Below, in pieces: positions 56,073 to 64,000 of a stretch of 64,000 nt of DNA. The translations under genes and the position numbers were made by a program. The DNA lies in assembly GCF_004799755.1 (NCBI RefSeq), contig NZ_SLUB01000006.1, positions 62,001 to 126,000 of the forward strand, written 5' to 3'. This DNA is from Bacillus timonensis (GTDB lineage Bacteria > Bacillota > Bacilli > Bacillales > Bacillaceae_L). The notes beneath the pieces are model-generated. The model worked only from the letters and a program-made list of their open reading frames with translations. It ran no database searches and had not been told where the DNA came from. Position 1 is the stretch's first letter, and each line of letters begins with the position of its first letter.

Positions 56073-57224
56073 CTACACCTTTTCAATCCCAGTAATCCGA
56101 CCACTACTATCGGTCGTATAGTTATAACTTGCCGTCTCTCCATCTGCATACGTGATTTCAAATCTCGCTGCATCCACCAACAAAGTGGACACTTCTTTTA
56201 ATAACAGCTCTGAAAATATATCCTCTAAGGTAATGCTCGTAATTCTACCACTGCCATCAGTGGCATAGCTGTATTTCGCATGATATTGATGCGTATCTCC
56301 TTTTTCCACTTCGTAAGTTACATTTATAAAACTAGCATCAACCGTTAGATTTTTTACGATTGTATAAGAAACCCCAAGCTGGTCCATTTGGTACTTAAGA
56401 CCATCAACAGAGCTGCCCACATCATTCAGAGAGCTTTCCACTTTGTTCATTGAGTTTTCTATCCGATAAAAAGTATCCGAAATACTAGGTTTGTATCTGC
56501 CAACCTCAACTTGAATGTTATAACGATAGAAAGGGTTATATTCCAAGGAGATAATCCTTGTTTTCACATCAATGCCGAGTGGTTTGAATACAATATGGAC
56601 ATTATCTCCGACTGCTAGATTCAATAGTTTAAAGAATGAAATATTATAGGAAGATGCATTTTCTCTTGAATCGTGGGAAACAGATACATTAGTGACGTTT
56701 TTTGAACCCGTTACCGGCTGATATTCCATACTACCACGATGTTTACGGATATTAATTAAATAGCCGTTATATTCAATTTCGCCACCTAAAATAGCAATGT
56801 ACTGCATAAGAGCTGCCCTTCTAGACACTTCCTGGTTAATTTTCATTGTGCAACTATCGGTAAAATCAACTGTGCCTGCCGAAAAAGGAGTTCCTGATAA
56901 TAGCTGATTCAATCCAGCCGCAGGATCTCCCGTAAAATCAAACGCATTTATATTAAAAATCTCATCATTTAAAATGTAGGATACATGTTCACACGTGACA
57001 GAACAGACGGGAAGGCTACCTTGTAACGACTTCGCTATTTGTACAATCTCAAAATATTGATCATTTAGCTTTGCCAGTTGTTTTGTTTTTAAAGCGAGGG
57101 CAGACTTGGCTAGAACCGTAAAAGATAGTGTAAACTCTCCTTCTAGCGTTTCCCTTACATTCGCTGACATCACTTTACGGATCGTTTGTATCAACGTGTT
57201 TCCTGCATAAATTTCTATCACCAA
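56073..57224 (-). CDS. Phage tail protein, prophage endopeptidase tail (Tal-like) family
   Basis: 383 residues. The N-terminal 250 residues match the phage minor structural protein/Prophage_tail family (PF06605-type): VIEIYAGNTLIQTIRKVMSANVRETLEGEFTLSFTVLAKSA, LAKLNDQYFEIVQIAKSL, CEHVSYILNDEIF, and ALMQYIAILGGEIEYNGYLINIRKHRG. The C-terminal part has two repeats of an unknown module, GDTHQYHAKYSYATDGSGRITSITLEDI and GETASYNYTTDSSGRITGIEKV. This protein forms the tip hub and often digests peptidoglycan in other phages. It comes 12 bases after the tape measure gene; no separate distal tail (Dit) gene lies between. Confidence 0.85.
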   Translation of the reverse strand: MVIEIYAGNTLIQTIRKVMSANVRETLEGEFTLSFTVLAKSALALKTKQLAKLNDQYFEIVQIAKSLQGSLPVCSVTCEHVSYILNDEIFNINAFDFTGDPAAGLNQLLSGTPFSAGTVDFTDSCTMKINQEVSRRAALMQYIAILGGEIEYNGYLINIRKHRGSMEYQPVTGSKNVTNVSVSHDSRENASSYNISFFKLLNLAVGDNVHIVFKPLGIDVKTRIISLEYNPFYRYNIQVEVGRYKPSISDTFYRIENSMNKVESSLNDVGSSVDGLKYQMDQLGVSYTIVKNLTVDASFINVTYEVEKGDTHQYHAKYSYATDGSGRITSITLEDIFSELLLKEVSTLLVDAARFEITYADGETASYNYTTDSSGRITGIEKV

Positions 57225-57236
57225 ACTGCCCTCCTT

Positions 57237-59837
57237 TTACGAGCCAGCAACCCCTAAGTTTCTAACGGTTACTGTATTTTGGTTCCATTGAAGCTGAGCA
57301 ATAATGCGAGTTAATACATTCCCATCAATCGTTAATGGAATCGTGACATCAAATGATGCACCACTCTTACCACCTTCAACTCCAGAAACCACGCTGTCCA
57401 TATTTAAATTAAAGTCTGTAGGAATAGCGCCTTCCATTTCCTTTTCCACATCGCCCATGGCATCCGAAAATCCAACACCAATCCCTTCACCCATGTTTTC
57501 ACCAATTCCAGCAAAAACTCGTGAAGGGGAACGAATCCCAAGAACACCTTTTACACTACTAACGATGCCACCGACAAAACCGCTAACCTTATCTTTTATC
57601 CAGCCAATCATGGAAGCAATCCCATTCCAAAGCCCACGTACAATGTTCACTCCCACTTGACCGATGGAAACAGCCGCTTTTCCAATTCCAACGATGAGTG
57701 CAGAAATAATCTGTGGTAATTGCGCCACAAGCTGAGGGATAGCCCTAACTAATCCCGCTGCCAACTGAATGATCAATGAAATACCCAACTCAATAATTTT
57801 AGGTAGATTCCCGGTAATAAAGTTAATGATTGATGAAATGATAGCTGGAAGTGCTTCTATGAGTCTAGGTAAAGCATTAATAATTCCTACGGCTAAACCT
57901 TCTATAATTTTAAAAGCCGCCTCTAAAACCATGTCGAGATTGTTGATGATCGTTTCTACAATTAATAGAATCGCTGATACAATGGATGGAATAAGGCTAG
58001 GTAAAGCCTCACCAATCCCAGTTGCTAGCGTCACAATCATTGTTAAAGCCGCTTCAATTAAGGCTGGAAGGTTCGCTATTATGCCGTCTACCAAACTAAG
58101 AACAAGGTAAAGTGCCCCTTCTGTAATTTGAGGTAGAGCCTCGATAATCCCTTGGAGTAGAGTCGTCACGATTTGCATGGCAGAATCAATGATCATTGGG
58201 AGGTTTTCTACGATTGCACCTATTAAGGACATAATAATTTGAAGACCTAACGTAACGAACTGAGGCAATTGCTCTGTGATAAGTTCTGTAATACCAGCCA
58301 CAGTTTCTCCTATCACTTCTGCAATTTTCTCAAAATCTCCATCCGCTTCATTAATCCCATTCGATAAGCCAGAAAACAAGTCCGTAATTCCAGCAGAAAC
58401 TTCACTTACAGCTGGTAGAAACACCCCTTGTAAGGAACGTTTTACGCCCTCAATTCCATCAGTTAGGTTATCGTATTTGACCTCTGTTATTTGAGCCAAC
58501 GCATCTCCACTCGCGATGGTACTATCTTTTATCCCACCAAGAACTGGTAATATACTGGCTTCTAAATCTTCAAACTGTGTACCAAATAACTGCACACCAA
58601 TTGTGTTTTTAAGAAGCGGATCTTCAATCTCTTGAAGTTTTTGAATGACACTAAAGAATGCAGCATTGGCTGTTTCTCCACCTTGGGCAAACTGCTTCGT
58701 CATTTTTTCTGCATTAAGACCAAGAGCGGTGAAGGCTTCCATACTCGACTTACTGCCGTCTTTGGCCCGGATATTAAATTCCTTAACAGCGTCCCCAACC
58801 TTATCAATACTGAAAGCACCACTTTCGGCTCCAGCTACTAAACTAGCGATAAACTCATCTGCACTAAGTCCAAGAGAAGCATATTGAACGGAGTATTCAT
58901 TCAAGGTATCTAATAGATCACCATTTTTATCGGCACCGTTTTGAGCACCAACCGCAATAATGTTATAGGCCTCATCAGCCGAGATACCGAAGTTCTTCAT
59001 AAGAGCACTGGCTGCCCTTGCCGATTCCTGCATATCGAAGTCAAAAGTTTTCCTCAAAGCAAAACCAGACTCGGTGGCTTTTTCAAGTTCGTCACCCATG
59101 AGTCCGGTTATCTTTTGTACCTCTGAAATTCCTACTGCCACATCATCCAAGCTGTCGCCAAAATTATGCTTGTACACATTTTGAGCAATTTCCCCCAACT
59201 CTTCAAGTTCGGCACCTGTTGCACCAGTTGAAGCGGAAATTTGATTAACAGCCATATTGTATTCATCACCAAGTTTAATCAGGCTGGCCCCTGTAGCAAC
59301 CGCAGCGGTTCCAATAGCGGCTACGGCTGCCCCGATGGTTGCACCGATCCCTTTTAAGACACCGCCTAGCTTTTCAAATCGACCAGAAGCATCTTCAGTC
59401 TGATCCGTTGCATTCTGTACTTCATTAGCAAACTCCTCAACTTCTCCTTCAGCATCGTTGAACCCTTCATTCAAATCTTGGATGGCTTGATTATTATTTT
59501 CAAGCTCTCGCTCCATCTTCATGAGTTCAGACTTGGCATTATTCAGTTGAATTTGCCAATTTTGCGTTCGTCTATCATTCTCTCCAAAAGAATCTGCTGC
59601 GTTTCTAAGTGCCGCCTCTAATGTACCAATTTTGTCCTTTTGTGCATCAACTGACTTTGCGAGTGCTCCGTTTCTTGCAGTTAGAGCTTCAATGGATTGA
59701 TCCTGCCTATCAAATTGGGCGGTGATAAGTTTCATTTCACTTCCTAACACCTTGAAATTTTGATTGATATCTCTCAAGGCATTTTTGAAGTCCTTCTCAC
59801 CTTCTACACCAATTCGAAGTCCAAAGTTATCAGCCAC
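57237..59837 (-). CDS. Phage tail tape measure protein
   Basis: 866 residues. N-terminal coiled coil (QDQSIEALTARNGALAKSVDAQKDKIGTLEAALRN), then the TMP core (GLMGDELEKATESGFALRKTFDFDMQESARAASALMKNFGISADEAYNIIAVGAQNGADKNGDLLDTLNEYSVQYASLGLSADEFI) typical of TP901/phi13-like tape measures. A long set of hydrophobic amphipathic repeats follows (IVENLPMIIDSAMQIVTTLLQGIIEALPQITEGAL), then GIRSPSRVFAGIGENMGEGIGVGF near the end, a hallmark of this family. Length of TMP sets tail length, which would be about 130 nm by the usual rule. Confidence 0.95.
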   Translation of the reverse strand: MADNFGLRIGVEGEKDFKNALRDINQNFKVLGSEMKLITAQFDRQDQSIEALTARNGALAKSVDAQKDKIGTLEAALRNAADSFGENDRRTQNWQIQLNNAKSELMKMERELENNNQAIQDLNEGFNDAEGEVEEFANEVQNATDQTEDASGRFEKLGGVLKGIGATIGAAVAAIGTAAVATGASLIKLGDEYNMAVNQISASTGATGAELEELGEIAQNVYKHNFGDSLDDVAVGISEVQKITGLMGDELEKATESGFALRKTFDFDMQESARAASALMKNFGISADEAYNIIAVGAQNGADKNGDLLDTLNEYSVQYASLGLSADEFIASLVAGAESGAFSIDKVGDAVKEFNIRAKDGSKSSMEAFTALGLNAEKMTKQFAQGGETANAAFFSVIQKLQEIEDPLLKNTIGVQLFGTQFEDLEASILPVLGGIKDSTIASGDALAQITEVKYDNLTDGIEGVKRSLQGVFLPAVSEVSAGITDLFSGLSNGINEADGDFEKIAEVIGETVAGITELITEQLPQFVTLGLQIIMSLIGAIVENLPMIIDSAMQIVTTLLQGIIEALPQITEGALYLVLSLVDGIIANLPALIEAALTMIVTLATGIGEALPSLIPSIVSAILLIVETIINNLDMVLEAAFKIIEGLAVGIINALPRLIEALPAIISSIINFITGNLPKIIELGISLIIQLAAGLVRAIPQLVAQLPQIISALIVGIGKAAVSIGQVGVNIVRGLWNGIASMIGWIKDKVSGFVGGIVSSVKGVLGIRSPSRVFAGIGENMGEGIGVGFSDAMGDVEKEMEGAIPTDFNLNMDSVVSGVEGGKSGASFDVTIPLTIDGNVLTRIIAQLQWNQNTVTVRNLGVAGS

Positions 59838-59897
59838 GACTCCACCTCCCCTCTTTTAAGGCATTAAAAAATACACTCAGCATTGAGTGCAATAGAA

Positions 59898-60511
59898 CTA
59901 GAGCCCCACAGGAATCACATCATCAATCGATACTTCTACCAACGGCTTAGCAATTCCGGTAAACTGCTTATGACATTCCCATAAATCCATTAAATAACCC
60001 ATTGGCATGAGCCACACTTCTTCTTCACTACGATTTAACTGAGCGGTTCCATAATAAATAAGTCGGATAAACAACTCTTCATCGCTTACCCGACTTCCAC
60101 GTTTTTTGCTGGTTCACTCTGTATATGCCGTTTTGTGCCTTTCAGCATGCTGGCCATGATGGCGTTTTTGTACTCTGCCAATTCAAAAGGAGTAGTCAGT
60201 AATTCGACCTCATCCTCTTTCAGCAATTCCTTCTTATCATCCTTGTTTTTCAAATTATGAATCAGGATTGATTGATTGGCTAGCAATGTAATGAGCCAAA
60301 CAATTTCATCCAAAGCAAGTTCAAAATCCTTTGAGTTCATCAGCTTTGTTCCAAGATTCTCAAGACCGCCATACCTTTTCGCAATTTCTTTTGTCGCCTT
60401 GGTTGTTAAAATCAATTTGTATTCTACATCCCCAATTTCAATCAAAGCACTTCTTTCCTCTGCTGCAAAATCAACATCTACAGTTGTAGAATCCACTTTT
60501 TCATTCACCAA
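59898..60511 (-). CDS. Tail assembly chaperone, -1 frameshift product (gpGT-like)
   Basis: The 0-frame chaperone ends at 60086. Just before its stop, the codons GCA AAA AAC make the canonical slippery heptamer A AAA AAC (60101-60107 on the plus strand). After a -1 slip the frame reads RGSRVSDEELFIRLIYYGTAQLNRSEEEVWLMPMGYLMDLWECHKQF and runs to a stop at 59898. The W...LMPMG...DLWECHKQ block is what is normally found in the second tail-chaperone frame of Gram-positive siphophages. Both short and extended forms are needed in lambda-like tails to assemble around the tape measure. Confidence 0.8.
60086..60511 (-). CDS. Tail assembly chaperone, short form (gpG-like)
   Basis: 141 residues in the usual place between major tail protein and tape measure. 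Contents: VEYKLILTTKATKEIAKRYGGLENLGTKLM, then LDEIVWLITLLANQSILIHN and the C-terminal acidic-basic tail. KLILTTKATKEIAKRYGGLENL is typical of the phage tail assembly chaperone family in Bacillus and Clostridium phages. The extended form by -1 frameshifting is given separately. Confidence 0.85.
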   Translation of the reverse strand: MVNEKVDSTTVDVDFAAEERSALIEIGDVEYKLILTTKATKEIAKRYGGLENLGTKLMNSKDFELALDEIVWLITLLANQSILIHNLKNKDDKKELLKEDEVELLTTPFELAEYKNAIMASMLKGTKRHIQSEPAKNVEVG

Positions 60512-60527
60512 TGTTCATCATCCTCCT

Positions 60528-61409
60528 TTAAGATACGGTTACCGTAGCCACGTTTGTTTTTACAGCGCTAGCACCAACAGAACTCAACACGCAGTAGTAA
60601 TAATAGCTTCCTGCAATTAGATCTGTTGGGATATCAAAGCTCGCTGACGTTTCCCCATTAATAGCGGTTCCACCTGTCGTGCTGTCGATTGTATTTTCAT
60701 ACCACTGATAAGTGACTGGGTAGCTTGTATTCGTACTCGCGACAACCGATAAACTACCAGAAATACTACCTTCCACTACTTCCGTTAAAGCAGCGAGCTG
60801 AGTAGTAACCGTTATCGTTGGAGTCACTGGTGAAAAATTAGGTTCGTACACAGAACTAAACCAATTCGTAATGGTTTCCTGGGCTACACCATTATCCCCT
60901 TCTGTGACTTCCGCCTTCCATGGATGTTTATTTTCAGTGTCTAGCTTATTTCTTCTAAAAACGGTGCCTTCTATGGTGGGACTACTAAACGTAATGGATT
61001 CACCTTTTGTTGTAAGGTTGGTTGTAGGAATACTAAAAATAACTCGATACAACCAAAAATATCGATACTTCCCATTCGCTTTCTTGGCACGAAACCCAAC
61101 CGCTACGGGATTTCCTCCATCTTCACTTCTCGAAACCACAACATTGTTGCTATCAATCTTACTTCCTGTTAAATCTTGTGCTGCGATGGAGCCGATATCA
61201 TCAATTCCAAGGGTTAATGTGCCACTGTTAAATTCCTTTACAATTTCTGATGCGCCATCATCCGCATAAAGGATAGCTTCAATGAGTTCAACACTGAGTT
61301 CTGCGGTCATCGCTTTCGCTAGTATTTTTGGAGTTCCATATGTTTCAATGCCATTCTCATCTTCTGTGATCTTGGCATAAAATAAACGGTCCAATCCGAT
61401 TGTTGCCAT
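60528..61409 (-). CDS. Major tail protein (phi13/TIGR01603-type) with C-terminal Ig-like domain
   Basis: 293 residues. Residues 1-195 are a tail tube protein (MATIGLDRLFYAKITEDENGIETYGTPKILAKAMTAELSVE, GFRAKKANGKYRYFWLYRVIFSIPTTNLTTKGESITFSSPTIEGT). Residues 205-293 form an Ig-like fold (TITVTTQLAALTEVVEGSISGSLSVVAS, YPVTYQWYENT, GSYYYYCVLSSVG). Such Ig domains decorate tail tubes and are thought to bind cell-surface carbohydrates weakly. Some phages make the Ig extension by frameshifting; here it is in frame and fixed. Confidence 0.9.
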   Translation of the reverse strand: MATIGLDRLFYAKITEDENGIETYGTPKILAKAMTAELSVELIEAILYADDGASEIVKEFNSGTLTLGIDDIGSIAAQDLTGSKIDSNNVVVSRSEDGGNPVAVGFRAKKANGKYRYFWLYRVIFSIPTTNLTTKGESITFSSPTIEGTVFRRNKLDTENKHPWKAEVTEGDNGVAQETITNWFSSVYEPNFSPVTPTITVTTQLAALTEVVEGSISGSLSVVASTNTSYPVTYQWYENTIDSTTGGTAINGETSASFDIPTDLIAGSYYYYCVLSSVGASAVKTNVATVTVS

Positions 61410-61754
61410 TTAATATTCCTCCATTTCATATTCTTTCAAGACATCAATGGCATAATGATGATATTTTGTATCATCTTCAAACCCAATATATTGTCGGTCT
61501 GTTATAGTTACATCCCCATTTAAAAGAATCTTTGTTAGCTGTTTTTTTAATGGTTGATAATTCTTTTTCGTAAAAAGGGACAGCCGTGCTTCCTCGATAA
61601 CGGAATGGGCCTGATTATCAGCAAAGAAATCCAACCTATCTGACATAGGTGTAATTACGATGTACTCATCCGGCGGTTTCTTGGAAAAGACACCTGTTTC
61701 AATGGGAATGCCGATGGGTTCAAGTAAGGTATTCAGGTCTTTTAATAGACTCAT
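61410..61754 (-). CDS. Phage tail-completion / tail-terminator-like protein
   Basis: 114 residues between the HK97 gp10-type protein and the major tail gene, the normal location of the tail terminator. MSLLKDLNTLLEPIGIPIETGVFSKKPPDEYIVITPMSDRLDFFADN, then LSLFTKKNYQPLKKQLTKIL and a final IDVLKEYEMEEY. It abuts the major tail gene with no gap and overlaps the upstream gene by 4 bases (ATGA type). Family assigned mostly from synteny. Confidence 0.75.
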   Translation of the reverse strand: MSLLKDLNTLLEPIGIPIETGVFSKKPPDEYIVITPMSDRLDFFADNQAHSVIEEARLSLFTKKNYQPLKKQLTKILLNGDVTITDRQYIGFEDDTKYHHYAIDVLKEYEMEEY

Positions 61755-62185
61755 AGTTTCTCAATCTCCTTATCCAGTGCATTCTCCATAGCTTCCGCAC
61801 AGGCTTTTCTTGTAGCCGACTTGGTAGGTTTCAACCAAGGTTTAGGGGGCTGACCTGATTTTCCATACTCCAGTACAGCTGCCTTTAAAGCATTTGAAAC
61901 TCCTTTGCTGTCTTTTGTTGTAGGAATACCTACCCTAAGGTTCCAGTCCCCTTTTGTATCTTGGACAGCCTTTGTTGTTTCAATTGAAGCTATTAATTCA
62001 CCGGTAGACTGAGAGGGCTCCTTTGTACCTTGGCCAATTCTAGCAGCTAGATTACTTTTTGCTTTTTGAATCACTGGCTCTGCTCCCTTTTCTAATACTC
62101 TTGGAACAATATCATCAAAGTGACGGTTTAATTTAGCGATTCTTTCTAAAAAGTCATCCGGCATTTTTACTGCTGCTCTTGCCAT
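61751..62185 (-). CDS. HK97 gp10-family phage protein (head-tail/tail component)
   Basis: 144 residues. LERIAKLNRHFDDIVPRVLEKGAEPVIQKAKSNLAARIG, then TGELIASIETTKAVQDTKGDWNLRVGIPTTKDSKGVSNALKAAVLEYGKSGQPPKPWLKPTK is the gp10 family pattern (A-x-x-x-EYG...P.PW..P). Expected to help join tail and head. Confidence 0.9.
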   Translation of the reverse strand: MARAAVKMPDDFLERIAKLNRHFDDIVPRVLEKGAEPVIQKAKSNLAARIGQGTKEPSQSTGELIASIETTKAVQDTKGDWNLRVGIPTTKDSKGVSNALKAAVLEYGKSGQPPKPWLKPTKSATRKACAEAMENALDKEIEKL

Positions 62186-62189
62186 AGCC

Positions 62190-62525
62190 TCACCCCTTTG
62201 AACCTGTAATTTTCTCAGCTAACACTTCTACATACATCCCACGCTGTTTGATATCCTCAGCGCTCAAAATGTTGTATCGTTCATCCTTACAGCCAATGAC
62301 TAAATCCGTGGTCAGTTCAAATCCCCGAGGTTTTCTAAAACGAAAGAGAGAGCTAGCCTCAGAGAAACTAGCCCGGTTTTTCCATGCCTCACTCCCATGA
62401 CGACTTTCTTTATAAGCTCTCATGGATGTTAAAAGTTGCTCCTCTTCGGTGGCAAACCCCTCATCATCTTTAACAGATATAGTGCTGAAGATTTCAATCC
62501 TGACATTCATTTTTCCCAAACTCAT
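62190..62525 (-). CDS. Phage head closure / head-tail adaptor protein
   Basis: 111 residues. VRIEIFSTISVKDDEGFATEEEQLLTSMRAYKESRHGSEAW is typical of the phage head-tail adaptor family (PF05521-like): an N-terminal beta barrel for the head-completion stopper. It overlaps the upstream connector gene by 4 bases. Confidence 0.88.
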   Translation of the reverse strand: MSLGKMNVRIEIFSTISVKDDEGFATEEEQLLTSMRAYKESRHGSEAWKNRASFSEASSLFRFRKPRGFELTTDLVIGCKDERYNILSAEDIKQRGMYVEVLAEKITGSKG

Positions 62526-62836
62526 ATGATCACGTCCTTATTAAGACGAAGGAGCATATTGACCACATTCCATACTTGTTTACTCGCTTCTACATTGTCA
62601 GCAAAAAAGCCGCCAGTGCTACCATCTCGACTTTCATAAAAGTGAGACGATAGCATGATGACAGCTTGTTCGGTCGTTGGATGCATCGGATTATCTTGAT
62701 AGAAGCCCTCAGGTTTCTTTTGATAGCTTTCTGCATAGGAAATAGCTGCAGTGATGAAGCTGGAAAGCAGGCCATCATCTTCATCATGGTTTAGGATTAA
62801 GTTTTGTTTCACCTTCGATAATAAATCCTCCATCAC
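62522..62836 (-). CDS. Phage head-tail connector protein (gp6-like)
   Basis: 104 residues. MEDLLSKVKQNLILNHDEDDGLLSSFITAAISYAESYQK, then AVIMLSSHFYESRDGSTGGF and VWNVVNMLLRLNKDVII. The LL..VK..L.....DD..L...I.AA..Y.E...K pattern is the gp6-like connector family (PF05135), a DNA-packaging adaptor below the portal. Confidence 0.9.
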   Translation of the reverse strand: MMEDLLSKVKQNLILNHDEDDGLLSSFITAAISYAESYQKKPEGFYQDNPMHPTTEQAVIMLSSHFYESRDGSTGGFFADNVEASKQVWNVVNMLLRLNKDVII

Positions 62837-62850
62837 CGCTCACCCCTTCA

Positions 62851-63072
62851 TCAATCAGCGTTCATCAGACCCGCTGCTTTGAGTTTTGCTAGTAGGGCAT
62901 TGAAATCAGCAACAAGACTAACAACATCCGCAGCCGTACTATCTCCTTGGGCATCGGCTGGTCGTACTTCCGCTCCATCAAATGACAGCTTTCCAGTTGG
63001 AGTAACCTCCAAAGTTCCACCAATAACGGTTTTCTCTCCGCCTTGTTCGGTATAGTTCTTTACATTACTCAT
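62851..63072 (-). CDS. Small head-fibre-like protein
   Basis: 73 residues. TVIGGTLEVTPTGKLSFDGAEVRPADAQGDSTAADVVSLVADFNALLAKLKAAGLM is the pattern of the short head-fibre/decoration proteins found after capsid genes, related to the base of phi29 gp8.5. It is placed directly after the capsid gene. Confidence 0.78.
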   Translation of the reverse strand: MSNVKNYTEQGGEKTVIGGTLEVTPTGKLSFDGAEVRPADAQGDSTAADVVSLVADFNALLAKLKAAGLMNAD

Positions 63073-63082
63073 TTGCTATCAC

Positions 63083-64000
63083 CTATCCTTTCTGTTGAAG
63101 TACTTTAATAGCTTCAGGAAGAATTAGTTTTCCATCCACCCGTTGTGTTGCCTTAAATCCAACTTGGCCTGTTGCCGCATACAGTTCATTTAATCTCTGG
63201 AAAGAACGTCCTTGTCTGTCAGCTACCCAATAGTATCCAAAATCACCAAAAGCAATTGTCTTCGCACCAGCTTCTACTGTTGGTACATAGGCAGAGGTTT
63301 TTACTGGACGATTAAGGATTGTATCAGGTTGACCCGCTTGGATCGAAGGCTGCCATAGGTACTGACCATTCCCATCTTTCAGCTTTCGAATCAGCTTGAT
63401 TGTCGCATCATTCATGACGAAAATTGCCTTTTTACGATATGGTGATTTTAAGGAATAGAATAAATCCATAATCTCATCCACTGAAACAGCCGTTGCAGAA
63501 GTTCCAGTCACACCAAGTTCAGCTCCACCCGTTGCATTAAAAATACCAGTCGGTTTTCCGGTACCATCTCCAACAAAGAAAGCTTCTTCTTCTTTGGCAC
63601 CAATCCGTCTGGCAAATTCTTTTGCAATATACGCTTCAAGATTAAACACACTATCATTTAAAAGCTCCTCGGACACCTTAATCATGGTGGCTAATTTATA
63701 AGCTCCAATTGAAACTTGTCCAAAGCTATCATCTGATTCAGGAATCAGTCCTTCTTCATCTACCCATGAAGCGGTTCCTTTTGAAGCAACCACCGGGATT
63801 TTACGATCTCCTGAGGAAGTCGTAATGACCTTGGCTAATGACCGGAATATATTTTCCTCTTCCAACGATTCAATGAGAGTTCTTTCAAACTCATCTGGAG
63901 CAAGATATCCACCCTCAGAATCAGTTCCAATTTTCAAGGCATTCTGTACTTCATAGTTGCTTTTATTCCTCATCGATTTCCAGAACGCTTCCTTGTATTC
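63083..64000 (-). CDS. HK97-type major capsid protein (5' end outside the window)
   Basis: At least 305 residues. The frame continues to the right edge: before the ATG at 63971-63973 it reads EYKEAFWKS, typical of the sequence preceding MRNK in HK97-like capsid proteins, so the ATG is internal and the gene is longer. Landmarks: YLAPDEFERTLIESLEEENIFRSLAKVITTSSGDRKIPVV, E-loop region, KLATMIKVSEELLNDSVFNLEAYIAKEFARRIGAKEEEAFFVGDGTGKPTGIF, and YYWVADRQGRSFQRLNELYAATGQVGFKATQRVDGKLI. An N-terminal scaffold (delta) domain likely lies outside the window. Confidence 0.93.
   Translation of the reverse strand, partial: EYKEAFWKSMRNKSNYEVQNALKIGTDSEGGYLAPDEFERTLIESLEEENIFRSLAKVITTSSGDRKIPVVASKGTASWVDEEGLIPESDDSFGQVSIGAYKLATMIKVSEELLNDSVFNLEAYIAKEFARRIGAKEEEAFFVGDGTGKPTGIFNATGGAELGVTGTSATAVSVDEIMDLFYSLKSPYRKKAIFVMNDATIKLIRKLKDGNGQYLWQPSIQAGQPDTILNRPVKTSAYVPTVEAGAKTIAFGDFGYYWVADRQGRSFQRLNELYAATGQVGFKATQRVDGKLILPEAIKVLQQKG

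Noticed and set aside
55985-56173. 62-residue ORF upstream of the kinase
   Set aside because: It overlaps the end of the tail endopeptidase gene in another frame and has no ribosome binding site.
57304-59126. Several plus-strand ORFs of 60-118 codons opposite the tape measure gene
   Set aside because: They are antisense shadows of the repetitive tape measure codons, without start signals.
1-64000. tRNA, rRNA, riboswitch or group II intron
   Set aside because: No cloverleaf, rRNA motif, known riboswitch core or intron domain V was seen by eye on either strand; short structured RNAs could still have been missed.

Overview
The window is low-GC Bacillota DNA, most likely a Bacillaceae chromosome. 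The signs are AGGAGG-type ribosome binding sites, many TTG/GTG starts, sigma-A-like promoters, a YesM/YesN-type two-component system and a Gram-positive siphovirus late module. Almost everything right of 9.1 kb lies on the minus strand.

Left flank (1-9.1 kb): a minus-strand sensory operon (sugar-type binding protein, YesM-like histidine kinase, AraC/YesN-type response regulator running off the edge), a DnaD-domain remnant, a PIN-domain toxin-antitoxin pair, a NERD protein with a cysteine-rich tail, a small membrane protein and a secreted DNA/RNA endonuclease lipoprotein. A degenerate copy of the DnaD 3' end lies 4.5 kb downstream of the first. At 8974-9138 there is the 3' end only of a comM/yifB-like Mg-chelatase-family ATPase gene, cut at 9138/9139.

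Recombinase-cargo island (9139-51348): six consecutive units, each reading left to right as terminus, cargo genes, terminator, double serine recombinase (RecC), smaller serine recombinase (RecB). Only the last unit also has RecA and intact RecB. The terminus is a near-constant sequence starting CGCCGTGAGG with GATAAAAA at offset 18. In units 1-5 the recombinase next to the following unit is cut exactly where that unit's terminus begins. Terminus class follows RecC lineage in all six units. Cargo is, in order: none; S8 protease + AAA ATPase (IetAS-like); overlapping TOPRIM + AAA ATPase; an unrecognised 692-residue protein; an AlbA/Schlafen-type protein + LA2681-type HEPN protein; and a convergent pair with HEPN-like motifs. 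I read this as successive nested insertion of related elements, each landing in a recombinase gene of the resident one, starting in comM. The missing 5' halves would then lie right of the window.

Prophage late region (51.6-64 kb): amidase with SPOR tail, holin, putative receptor-binding protein, a moron-like HipA-family kinase + HIRAN pair with its own promoter and terminator, tail endopeptidase, tape measure, tail-assembly chaperone with a canonical -1 slippery site, Ig-bearing major tail protein, head-tail connector genes, head-fibre protein and an HK97-type capsid gene running off the right edge. It directly adjoins the intact RecA-RecB-RecC set, so that set is probably the integration machinery of this prophage, and the units to its left carry relics of earlier related elements with phage-defence-like cargo.
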